Shown piece after piece: positions 1 to 10,228 of a DNA stretch of 64,000 bases (position 1 is the first letter of the stretch; each line of letters opens with the position of its first letter). Position numbers and translations under genes: made by a program. Source of the DNA: Gossypium raimondii (taxonomy: Eukaryota; Streptophyta; Magnoliopsida; Malvales; Malvaceae); assembly GCF_025698545.1 (NCBI RefSeq), contig NC_068575.1:59467980-59531979 (forward strand), read 5' to 3'. Below the pieces are notes generated by a model, which was not told the origin of the DNA, searched no databases, and saw only the letters and a program-made list of their open reading frames with translations.

Positions 1-1
1 A

Positions 2-292
2 CCAAATGCTGAGCAAGTTTTGCCACCCTCTATACCATTACCAGCTAAAACCTCAGGTTTGGGTGAATCAGTGAGGGGTTTCAAAGATGACTTTTGGCCC
101 ACTGCACCGGGGAACAGCCCCGGTATCGGACATTCTTTCAAAGAAGATAACGATGAAAGGAATGAAGAATAACCGGCAAGTTTTAGGTCCACTAATGGCA
201 AGCATGCCCAAGATTTCAAGCGTACAAGTCCAGGGCACAGCCCTGGAGTTGGTCATGTTTTTTCAAGCAAAAATTCTAAGAAAAATGTCTAG
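2..292 (+). CDS. CEP: CEP peptide-hormone precursor, 3' part, with in-frame stop
   Basis: C-terminal part of a precursor for secreted C-terminally encoded peptides, which act on CEPR receptor kinases in root growth and nitrogen signalling. One reading frame (frame 2) holds two CEP domains. DFWPTAPGNSPGIGH is encoded at 89-133 and DFKRTSPGHSPGVGH at 212-256; both have the family's conserved proline positions and GxGH end. The frame is broken by TAA at 170-172 between the domains and then runs on to TAG at 290-292. The 5' part with the signal peptide lies outside the window. If the TAA is real, only the first domain is made, with a 12-residue acidic tail after it. Otherwise it is a recent nonsense change or a sequencing error in a two-domain precursor. 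Family identity is firm; coding status past 172 is uncertain. Confidence 0.75.
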
Positions 293-299
293 GTACCAT

Positions 300-1786
300 T
301 TAAAAACTTTGTAATAGCAGTGGATTAAAAAGAAGTAGTTCCAATAATCACGTAGGAAATGCATGAATGCTCGTAGGTTTTAAAGACAGAGGTTCGAGTT
401 CAGATGTAACAAAATAATTGTCCCTGCTTAATTTGAGTCATGAACTATACTCTTTGCAATCTTTGCTTTCATTCATATTAATAAATTGTTTCCAACTTTA
501 AGAAATTAAAACAAAAACCTCTCTATGTATTTCCCATATTTATATTTGAATATAGATAATAAACGAATTTTAAAGGCGAGAAAAAATTCTCAATTTCATA
601 TGAGAACGCATTGATCCCCACTTGTCACAAATCGAGCCATCAACAATTAATTTCATAAAATCATTTGGTTAAAATTCTCATATGAAATAAAATACATGCT
701 CAAAATTGTTACAGTTCATCTATATATTTATCATACTTCAACTCCGGAGAATTTTCAGATAAGTTTTTGTTTTTTCTTCCATATCTATTTAACGATTCAT
801 ATTTAAAATTTACGATTACCCATTTCAACAATGTTATCTCCGATTATTAAACTAGTATTATTTTTAATCTTCTTGAGGGCTAGTATTATTTTTTATCTTC
901 TTCAGGGTGTAGTGGCCTTTACTATTACTCCAACACTTGTTGATTTACTTTTCATTTGTTCAACATATTAAACCTTTAATATCTCGATTAAATTTAACTC
1001 AACTGGCATAAACATTATATATCACCAATATAAGTAGACATAGATAACATAATAACCAATACTATTTAATCTAATTTAGCTTCGCAACTTCTTCTAAAAC
1101 TCAATGAAAACTACAATTTCTCATATTGAATATCATAGATGATGATGCTCCTTGACCGTCATGGCTTAACTAGTCATCTCTCACTAGCTAGTGCTATTGC
1201 CCTTCCTCCAACATTCTCGATAAATAACATTGGTCGATAAAATTCTACTTACATCGATGATTCTGCCATGATCATTTAATATAACAAGCGATGCTTGTCT
1301 CTATTGAAAGCACAGTTGCTTATGCTATTGCTTCTTTCAATAACTCACAAAATGGAAATGATACTTTATATTTTATAATATTATAAACTAGTAAATATAT
1401 TTTGTTCTCCAAAATGATAAAATTGTAATTTAATTCTTTAAAAATTATAAAGATATAAATTAATATAATGATGAAATTACATTTTAACTCTCATTAAAAT
1501 ATATAATTTAATTCTGACCTCCTCAAAAATAATTTTTTACTTCGTCCCTCTCCATCATCAACTCAAACAAATTACCAAAAGATCAAGGGTATGGTTAAAT
1601 ATTTGCATGAGATCAGAACGATATCTGATGAAAATGAAGTTGTTTGCTCGCCAATTTCTTTAAAAGAGTTGGAATAAAAATCGTCCGTGGTCTTTGATAT
1701 GATTTTCATGAAATATCTATTTCAATTCGTGTCAGTAATAACCCAAATTAAAGTTTTCGTTTCTACTTATTAAAAAAAACTTGACT
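300..1786. other. AT-rich intergenic DNA
   Basis: No open frame or recognisable gene. A tRNA-like B-box string (aggttcgagttcag, about 390) and an A-box-like string (aactcaactggcat, about 1000) suggest worn SINE fragments, but neither can be delimited. Confidence 0.4.
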
Positions 1787-1970
1787 GAGTCTTAACTTAA
1801 TTGGCATGGATATTGTTACCAATGCAAGAGGATTTGGATTCGAGTGCACTGAAGCACATTATCCTCCTATTTATAAGTGGAGAGAAGTTACGAATAGTTA
1901 TAAGCATTATATAAAAAAAAGAAGAAGGAAGAAACGAATATGAGTTTATAATGATATTATTAAAAAGATT
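1787..1970 (+). mobile_element. tRNA-derived SINE-like element, copy 1
   Basis: Pol III-type internal promoter boxes are visible: A-box-like taacttaattgg at 1793-1804 and B-box-like ggattcgagtg at 1836-1846. A non-coding body and an A-rich stretch follow near 1910. A diverged copy with the same order of landmarks lies at about 38350-38530, so this is a dispersed family. Ends are approximate and no target duplication was established. Confidence 0.5.
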
Positions 1971-2202
1971 CTGTCATTTCAATGGAGTGGACCCTACGGA
2001 GGCAAAGAGAATATAAAGAACATGCTGTAGCCAAGATATGTGTTGACTTTTCTATAGTTAATGAAAGGTTAGGCTTAAACATTATATATGGACCATCCAA
2101 TGTACATTTCTTTATGTATTTTTCCAGCTGAATGGAATCCCCCAACTGATATGGAGGCTCTCACATGCCAATGTTTCTTAAAATCTTCCCATTCTAAGGG
2201 CT

Positions 2203-2210
2203 TTTAAATA
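2203..2210 (+). promoter_or_regulatory. TATA-like box of second CEP gene
   Basis: tttaaata lies about 55 bp upstream of the ATG at 2265, a plausible TATA position for a short leader. Position and sequence are the only evidence. Confidence 0.4.
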
Positions 2211-2264
2211 CCAAAGTCCTCACACATCTCTTTAGGGTTACACTGTGTCCCAATTTGTACTATA

Positions 2265-2522
2265 ATGTCAAGTGTTAAACCCAAAAATGTTTGTTATTTC
2301 ATCCTTATTTTGATCATCTCTCAAGAAATAGCAGTGTATGATAGTGTTGAAGGAAGGGCTTTGAAGAGTGAATGGTGCAACAAATGCTCAACCCAACCAC
2401 ATCAAACCGTTGGTTCACGCCAACATCAGCTAACCCTAACCAGTAAGGCTCAAGATGTCGATGGGGTTCGACCTACAAAACCCGGTCACAGCCCCGGAGT
2501 TGGTCACTACATTAAAAATTGA
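2265..2522 (+). CDS. CEP: CEP peptide-hormone precursor, intact single-exon gene
   Basis: Encodes an 85-residue preproprotein, the usual CEP precursor size. An N-terminal hydrophobic stretch (about residues 9-24, rich in I, L, F and V) acts as a signal peptide. A variable linker follows, and then one CEP domain near the C terminus, GVRPTKPGHSPGVGH (about residues 67-81), followed by YIKN. In the family the 15-residue peptide is excised, proline-hydroxylated and secreted to act on CEPR1/2 receptor kinases, linking nitrogen status to root architecture. Same strand as, and about 2 kb downstream of, the CEP gene at the left edge: a tandem pair. From memory Arabidopsis has adjacent CEP5 and CEP6 at the matching chromosomal position. 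The only ATG before the signal peptide is the chosen start. Confidence 0.88.
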   Translation: MSSVKPKNVCYFILILIISQEIAVYDSVEGRALKSEWCNKCSTQPHQTVGSRQHQLTLTSKAQDVDGVRPTKPGHSPGVGHYIKN

Positions 2523-3850
2523 CTCTCTTTTTTTCTTTTTTCTTTGGGCACCCAAAATTTGATTGTAGTCTATGCATACGTAATTAAGTTTTTGAAAAAA
2601 AATTGATTTTTCCTTTCTTATTCTATTAAAATTAGATAAACCCTAAACCCTGTTCATCCTCCACAGTTATCTCCATATACAACCATTTTTCTAAACAAAG
2701 TTGTAAATTTGTTTTAGGGTTTAGGAAAAATTTCCTTTTTTTTTCTCTTCCATGTATTGAAGGAAGCCAATTTCTGATTTGGTGGCTTGATTGTAATTTT
2801 ATATCTTTTATATACGTATTATAAGAGACAAAAGAACCCGACTGTCGTTTTATTACACTTTTCAAAGTCTTCAAATTAGTGAGGGAATCTAAGATATGAA
2901 TGGTAGTAACAAATGTATTAATCCCTAAAAAGTATCGCCTATACCCAATAATGTCCTTTGCGATTAAATGAAAGGATAAACTACCATTAATTATTATTAA
3001 TATCTCTCCACAGGCTAAAAAGAATAACCAATCAAATTTATTATTTTAGGTGGATTCGATTCAAGAATCAATTTTAAAAGAATTTCAAGTTAAACAAATT
3101 AAATTATTCGAGTTAACTTAAATAAGAAATACAAGTTTCGAGTTGAATTTTACAATGTGAATATTAGATTGGTGTAAATACCCTTTTAGTCCATGTCAAA
3201 TTTGAAAATAAGCAAATTAGTCTCTCTCTCTCAATAAAATTACAAAAGAAAAAATCAAAATATTTGTAAAAATTTCAAAATTTATATTTTCTAAAAATTA
3301 TAAAAATTTCAAAAAAATCTAAAAAATATAAAGTAAGATAAAAATTTAAAAATATATATAAAGTAAGATAAAAAATTTTAAAAAAAAATTGTGCTCTAAC
3401 ATGAAATTAGTTATACTGTAACAAGATTTTAATTTGACATGCTTAATTTTTTAATTTAACTCAAACAATTTCACTCGACTCGATTTGAAAAAGTTTCAAA
3501 TAAAGTTAGGATGATAAAATAAGACTCGTCAACTCGATTAACTCAAAATCTTTTACACAATTCAAGCGAGCGCTCACCCTTTTATTTAAGTTTAAAGCCA
3601 TTTTTTGTAATTAATTCAACTTAAATCCTCACTTACCATATTTTATTTTAATTTTAGAATTTTTCCTATGCTGGATATGTAGCTGGGATGATATGCTAAA
3701 AAAAGTGCCCCTCTCATCTGTTTGTCTTCTTCATAAAAAAGAAAAAGAACAATCCTAGTTGTGTTACTCTAACTTCAACGGTTGATTTTTCAACATATGC
3801 TGAAAAAAAAGAGAGTATATGTATTTTTTTTAATTTATTGATCTATATTG
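2523..3850. other. AT-rich intergenic DNA with TE debris
   Basis: No gene seen. 3050-3560 has repeated 'cgagttaactt/aactcgatt' strings in both orientations, which looks like an old inverted-repeat transposon fragment, and a short tandem copy of 'aaagtaagataaaaa' near 3330-3380. Confidence 0.35.
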
Positions 3851-3857
3851 TTTTTGA

Positions 3858-4315
3858 AGAGAGAAAGAAAAATGCGTTCTACAGAGCATGCTTTCACTGT
3901 CGTGTTAGTGAAAACGCATCCTACAAGGTATACTTTCAGCCACATCAACTAAAAACTAATAATTCAACTCTTTTGGTCATATGGTTAAATGTTAGTGTTT
4001 TTATCTTTGAGTCACGGGTTTGATTCCTCTCTTTCATTTGTATTTTTTATTTCATGTTGTTTTAAGTTATTTTTTTTAATTAACATTTCTGAAACATTAG
4101 CTCTTTTGGTTAGATGGTTAGATAATTGAGATTTCAACTTTTAAGTCTTAAGTTTGATTCTTTTTTATAAGCATTTTAATATATATTTTTTATTTTATAT
4201 TACAAAAACTCGAGACTCGAGGATAAAAAGACTAACATTTAACCATCTAACCAAAAGAGCTAAGTTGACGCGGCTGAAAGCACGCCCTGTAGGACGCATT
4301 TTCCTTTCTCTCTCT
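3858..4315. mobile_element. fold-back cluster of tRNA-like SINE units
   Basis: Both outer ends carry the same block in opposite orientation (agagagaaagaaaaatgcg at the left, its near complement ending at about 4315), so the segment folds back. Inside are three units with an A-box-like 'tttggtYaKatggtta' and, in two, a B-box-like 'gggtttgattcc'/'aagtttgattc'. Units at about 3967-4030 and 4098-4165 are on plus, and one at about 4195-4265 is on minus. In the left arm the motif 'gcRtYctacaRRgYatRctttca' occurs twice, at about 3872 and 3914. It looks like a SINE-derived composite. Classification is an inference. Confidence 0.5.
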
Positions 4316-4915
4316 AAAAATAATTAATTAGTAAATTAATAGTTGTAGCATGTGCATGGAAACCACAAATTTAAAAAACACATGTGTGTTTAAAAATAAC
4401 ATTTGAAACTAATAAAATAAATTAGTTTAAATAGTTAGTAAAATTAAATTTAAAAAGATAAGAATATTAATTATTTTCGGCTGATATTACCTAATGAAAT
4501 GAATATCCTTTTAGGAGGAGAATGAAGGAATTATTTGGGATTGAATTGAAAGCGGTATAAGATCCTTCAAGTTGTAGGCGTTATTGTCTCAAACATTGAT
4601 TGATGATTGAGGCCTCAATAAGAATCTTTTTGATTTATCTGATTCGACGGCCTAAAAGTTTTGTCCCCATCACTAATTTTCTTACATGAAAAATATTCAA
4701 TCTCTCTGCTTTTTGTGCTTATAATTAATCTTAACTCTTAAGGAATGATTTTATGGGGACGTGCATGACTTCACCTTACGTCCTAAATCAACTCTCATTT
4801 ACCTTCTCTCTTTTTTTTCATTCCGTACTTATATCACCATTATATTGTTCTTTTAAAATTTTTTGGATAATTTATTACATTATTTGGCCACATTTATTTC
4901 GCTAGAAATAGAAAA
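4316..4915. other. AT-rich intergenic DNA
   Basis: Nothing recognisable; no open frame of note. Confidence 0.4.
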
Positions 4916-5383
4916 GGTCCTCCAATTTTAAAAATATAATTTATTTTAGTCCTTCATTATTTTTCGATTTTTTAATTATTAAAATTGTGTTGTTTGTTAA
5001 ATCACCTTAAAATAGATGGAAAATTTAATTTTGCTAACTTTGTTGATGCGACTTAAAACAGATGGAAATTTTAATTTTGCTAACTTTGTTGATGCGATAT
5101 ACATATAGATTACCATGTAGATGTCACGTAAGCAATTAATTATTTTAAAATTTTAAAAATTAAAAATCATAAAAATTATTTTTAGTTTTTTAAATTTTAA
5201 TTAATTAATTGCTAACGTTGCATACAATGGCGATCCACATGTATGCCGTGTCAACAAAGTTAATTAACGTTAATTTTTTCATCTATTTTAAAGTGATTTG
5301 ACAAACAATACAAGTTTAAGGTTAAAAGAGACAAAACTTAAATGGAGCACTAAAATGACTTTTTTTTATAAAATTAGAGGGTC
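4916..5383. mobile_element. inverted-repeat MITE-like element
   Basis: Left end (ggtcctccaattttaaaaat) and right end (complement of aaattagagggtc) are imperfect terminal inverted repeats. The similarity continues inward: 'tttgttaaatcaccttaaaatag' on the left matches the complement of 'ctattttaaagtgatttgacaa' on the right. It has no coding capacity. A 46-bp internal tandem duplication lies at 5006-5097. Superfamily not assigned and ends approximate. Confidence 0.55.
5006..5097. repeat. 46-bp tandem duplication
   Basis: 5006-5051 and 5052-5097 are adjacent 46-bp copies differing at two positions, both beginning cttaaaa and ending gttgatgcga. They lie in the left arm of the inverted-repeat element; the right arm has only one counterpart. 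Confidence 0.8.
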
Positions 5384-5514
5384 AAAAAAATTATTATGCC
5401 AACAGAATAACAAAACTAAATATATTCACTTTTTTAAGAAAAGTTTATATGTATGGGGAAAACCAAATAGGATGGGGAAGTTACCTCAACATTGTTTTCC
5501 TCAAATGAAGCAAA

Positions 5515-7800
5515 GTGACAAAGAATTTCTCGGAAAAGGTCTCAAATGATGAAATAAAAACTACACTTTTTGATATGGCAACTTTAAAAGCTCCTGGAAG
5601 TGATGGTTATCATGCGTTTTTCTTTCGGAATCAATGGGATAATATTGGGAGTGCAATCTGTGAGTGGGTCAAAAAGGTGTTCAATGGAAAACCTATAGAC
5701 CAAGGACTAAATAATACACTCCTTATACTTATTCCAAAAACGGCACAACCTGAAGAAATCTCCCAATTTCGACCTATCAGTCTATGCACTATTCTTTATA
5801 AGTTGGTGATGAAAATTATAGCTAACAGATTTACGGTTGTGTTTTCCAAAATTATTGCACAATGGCAGGTTGGATTCATCGTTGGGAGAAACATCTCGGA
5901 TAATATCATCATTGCATAAAAAGTTTTTCATTCTATGTTGATGGGGGACAAAAAGTGGATGGTAGTTAAAATCAGTTTAGAAAAAAATATGATAGAGTTA
6001 GATGGGATTTCATTGATAGTTCTATTCAAGCAGTCGATATTCCAGATTATCTACGGAAAGCAATCATGTCCGCTATATCAACATCTACTATGCAAATCCT
6101 GTGGAATGGGGTATCCACTAAGAAGTTTCGACCCGCGAGAGGAGTAAGACAAGGATGCCCGTTGTCACCTTACTTGTTTGTGCTATACATGGAGTGGTTA
6201 GGGCACAACATTAAGTCAGCCATAAATATCGGGAATGGAGTCCTATTAATCTATCAAGAACATGACCGACCTTATCACACCTATTTTTGAAGATGATTTG
6301 GTGTTCTTTTTAAAACCAAATATAAATCATGGCTTGCTACTAAAAAACATTATTGATCAATTTTGTAGTTTTTCAAGGCATCATGTTCATGCTAGGAAAG
6401 CCAACATGTTCTTCTCTAGAGGAGTGGAAGACAACCTAAACGATAGAATAAACAGGTTGCTGGGCTTTCAGAAAGTTCAAGATCTGGAAAAGTATCTTGG
6501 AATTCCACTATTACACAAAAGAAATACTAATTTTATAGTGCAGTTTGTGGTTGAGAAGGTACGTTCTAAGTTATGTAATTAGGATGCGAAACAACTCTCT
6601 AGACAAGAAGATTCACCCTTACACGATCAGTTCTCTTATCTATTCCAAACTATTTCATGCAATCCATGCGGATTCTTAAAGGAGTGCGTGAAGAAACCGA
6701 ACGTTTGGCAAGGCAATTCATTTGGGGATCTACCACTAGAGGACAAAAAATGACTTTAGTTAATTGGGGGTCAATATGTCAACCATAGGCACAAGAAGGA
6801 TTGGGTCTCCGGCAATTAGAAGATCAAAATGCCTTTTTTATTTATTAAAATTGGGTTTCAAACTCATTTCCAACAAGGATGCACTATGGGTTCAGATTGT
6901 GCGATCAAAGTATGGGATAAAAGAGATAATTCCTGAAAGCATTACAAGGGAAACTGTTCAACAGTGTTGAGAGCAATGGTGAAGGTTGGCCACTGTTGAA
7001 AAAAAACCTCTGTTGGACTGTTGGAACGGGAACAAAGATTCGATGTTAGGAAGATGCTTGGGTGCCAAATATAGGACCATTAATACTACTTGTACCTACC
7101 ATGGACAGACCAGTAATGGATTGTAAACTTAAGGATCTGGTGTTGAAGGAAGGAGAAGGGAATCTTGAAGCATTCAAGACAAAACTGCCAGAAGAAATCG
7201 TCAGAAGGATTGCAAGTTTACCGCCCCCAATCCTTTAGCAGGATCGGACAAAGTCTTTTGGATAAGAACTTCAAATGGAAGCTTCTCGATTAAAAGCATT
7301 TATCAAATGCTAAAAGAAGATACATAGAATGTATGAGACAATAAGTGGAAGACCATAGAGATATGTCAAGGACCACATCGTATACGGTTTTTTCTATTGC
7401 TTATTTATAGGCAACGGTTGCTTACTAACCTTGAGTGCTTGTGAAGGGGAATTGGCCAGAATGCTTCTTGTCTAGTATGCCACAATAAAACAAAAGATAT
7501 CTTGCATGTCCTTAGGGATTGTCAGGTTGCTAAAGAAGTTTGGCTGAACATGGTGCCCAAATATTGTCAATCACACTTCTTCTCAGGGAATCTCTTAGAG
7601 TGGGTTAGGCAAAATTTAGGAAATCGGGAACGGGTGCCAAGAGCTGAAGTCCCTGGGCTATTCTCTTTGGCTTGATAGCATGGCGCCTATGGAAAAACAT
7701 GAATTTATTCATTTTCGAAGGAATTCCATGGAGTTGTATGGAAACCATTAAGATATCAATTAGTTGGGCAAAGCACTGTATTGATACTCAAAGGTGAAAC
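5515..7800 (+). pseudogene. dead LINE (L1-type) reverse transcriptase
   Basis: 5'-truncated non-LTR retrotransposon ORF2 relic. Across three frames one can read the reverse transcriptase blocks: APGSDGYHAFFF (about 5590), LIPKT...QFRPISLC (5725-5800), GFIVGRN (5872-5892), then in other frames RQGCPLSPYLF (6147-6180) and FEDDLVFF (about 6287-6310), where the catalytic (F/Y)ADD is altered to FEDD. A zf-RVT-like zinc-binding segment with CLVCHNKTKDILHVLRDC lies near 7468-7521. Stops and frameshifts interrupt every block (for example TAA at 5917 and TGA at 7441). No endonuclease domain is visible upstream. Family is firm; it cannot be active. Confidence 0.85.
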
Positions 7801-8309
7801 CCATATAGAGAACGTGATTTAGATTCTATAGGAACTTAGGAGAAGTATTAACTTATTAAGGTAGCAATAATCTATTTTTAGAAATATTTAGTCATGAAAA
7901 TTTTACACAGAAGAAGTGAAGTTTATATATTCTAATTTATAAATGAAACTATGATCTAATATTATTTTCAACCTAATTAATTTCACACAAGTTTTAATCG
8001 CACCAAACAATACATGAATTAAATTAAAAGTACATATAAAATTACATATATGAAGTAATATTGTTGTTTAATGTACTAGATAATTTTGTTTGATGTATAG
8101 GATATTTTTTCTTGTTTATTTTGTATTTTTGAATTCTGTATTTTTATTCGTAAAGTTTATTTACGAATAATTTATATTTTTGACTTAAGAGTAATAAAAA
8201 ATCCTTAGTAAAAAAATTAACATCAGGCCTCAAAATTGTAATTAATATAATATATCATTATCAATTTTATATTTCTTAATATGACAATCAAATATTATTA
8301 CAAGATCTT

Positions 8310-8311
<2 letters not shown>
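7801..8311. other. AT-rich intergenic DNA
   Basis: 3' flank of the LINE relic, with no other recognisable feature. Confidence 0.35.

Positions 8312-8345
<34 letters not shown>
8312..8345. repeat. (TA)n microsatellite
   Basis: Uninterrupted alternating TA, about 17 units, immediately before the proposed Helitron 5' end. Confidence 0.9.
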
Positions 8346-8346
<1 letters not shown>

Positions 8347-8347
<1 letters not shown>

Positions 8348-8962
8348 CATATATAATATATATTATAAAAGAAGGTACGAAAGTAAAATTGAAACTTTAA
8401 GTTTCAAAATACTTCATTTTTCTAATTATGTTTAAAGTGGATCTTATTTTTAAATTAAGTTTTAAATATTATTTTATTTTCATAATAATTATAATAAAAT
8501 TTTCAATAATAAACAATTTTAAATAAGTAATTTCTATTTATTTGGTTGAAACCAGGTATCCACCATCGGCAACCATCCATTTTAATGTCTAATACCATGC
8601 TTTTATGGAATTACATAATTGCTTTAAAAAAATTAATAAAACTTTATTAAAACTTTTAAGATAGTTTAACATGCATATTTTAAAACAATTTTTTAATTTT
8701 CAAATTTATAAATGTTTACATAAATGTTTAAAATGAGTAAAATATGTTAAAACATATTGCAATTTATTAATTAAACATATATAAAAATTAAATATATCTT
8801 TATTGTACTTTAATTAAATAAAAAAAACGTTTAAAACTTCATTTAAGTGAAAATTTGTAATTTTTAAGATTTTGTATTCATTTAAGAATTTTCAAAATTA
8901 TTAAATATATTTTAATTTATAAATACAAATCAACCCGTGCATCACACGGGATAAAATACTAG
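8347..8962 (+). mobile_element. short non-autonomous Helitron
   Basis: The 3' end has the Helitron signature. The hairpin cccgtg-catca-cacggg lies at 8934-8950, followed by 8 nt and then CTAG at 8959-8962, with T after it. The 5' end is proposed at TC (8347), preceded by A, giving insertion between A and T as Helitrons do. The interior is AT-rich with no ORF. The 3' end is convincing; the 5' end is inferred from the A|TC rule and the typical 'tataaaagaaggt'-like start. Confidence 0.6.
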
Positions 8963-8993
8963 TTTTTTTAATATAAATGAGCTGTAAGTAAAG

Positions 8994-10141
8994 GATGAGT
9001 AGGATTACGTAAAAGTTCCATGGGAGCTCCTGTACTAGAGTTAGATTGTATTTTGTCCTCTCTATTCAAACAAATGACAAAATTAATCACTATATGTTAA
9101 ATTAAATAGTAAATTGGTTATTTTGTTATAGATTCCATCCATTTTTACGGCTAAGTATTGATGATTGGCAAAGCAACCAGACACTGGCACGTGGCATGCT
9201 ACGTTCGTGCTAATGTAGCAATATTTAGAAAAAATAAAAATTAAAAAAATTATAACTATTTAAAAAAATCACATCTAGGATAAATCTGGACAAATAATTT
9301 TTTGCATAATTATAAAATTTAAAAATATAAAAAATATTTAAAAATTATTAAGAATTATAAGAAATTATAAATAATGATTATTTTCTAAAAATATTAAAAA
9401 CTATAAAAACTATATATTTATACACATGTAATACATATATATTATTAATCGAGTTTATATTTTTAGTTAATCAAGTTGATAGTCATATTTTATTATTTCT
9501 TATAATTCTTAATATTCTTTTATTAGTTCTTATAACTGAAATATATACACATATAAAATAGTAATCTTTCATCTTAAATTTTTTATTAATTTTCAAAACT
9601 TTAATGGTTATTTATAATTTTTATGATCCTTAATTTTTTATAATTTTATATAATTATTTAAGAAATGGTTTTAGAATAAATTAGGACAAATAATTGTTCG
9701 TTCATTTGAACCTAGAGAATATTTTTCTAAGCTCATTATGAACGTTGTTTCTAATAACGCTTAAAAATAATAATATTTTTATAATTTTTAATAATATTTT
9801 GATACTTTTCTAAGCTCATTTTTAATGTGATTTTTAAAATAATCATTAAAAAAGTTATTTATATTTGGATTTTAAAATTTTTTTAAATATTTACTGGCAT
9901 GGTAAAATATCACATCAGCATGAAGTACATGTGGCACATCATATGTCTTTGTTTGGTTGTTCCATCATCCATGCCATACGTTAACAGTAGAAACTGATTG
10001 AATTTTTAATAAAAGACCCATTTTGTTAATTGATCTAATGTATATGGACTAATTTACCTATTTTTTTATCATAAGAGGCAAAATGTAATCTGGCTCCTTA
10101 TACTAGAGCTTTCATAATACTTTCACTTAATCCTACTTATC
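8994..10141. mobile_element. long inverted-repeat element, about 1.15 kb
   Basis: The left arm from 8994 (gatgagtaggatta...ctagagttagattgtattttg) matches the complement of the right arm ending at 10141 (caaaatgtaatctggct...taatcctacttatc). The arms stay similar for about 200 bp each, including 'acgtggcatgct' against the complement of 'tgtggcacatcat'. The middle is AT-rich and non-coding. Likely a MITE or MULE-derived fold-back; no clear target duplication was found. Confidence 0.5.
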
Positions 10142-10150
10142 TTTTAATTC

Positions 10151-10228
10151 CACGTCAGTTATATAAAAAATTTGAAAAAAAATTCAAATCACGTCACTTA
10201 TATAAAAATTTGAAAGAAAATTTCAAAT
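10151..10228. repeat. 39-bp tandem duplication
   Basis: Two adjacent copies (10151-10189 and 10190-10228) of cacgtca[gc]ttatataaa... ending in ttcaaat, with a few differences. Confidence 0.65.

Noticed and set aside
3967-4030. Possible tRNA gene
   Set aside because: A- and B-box-like strings are present but no cloverleaf with acceptor and anticodon stems could be drawn; SINE origin fits better.
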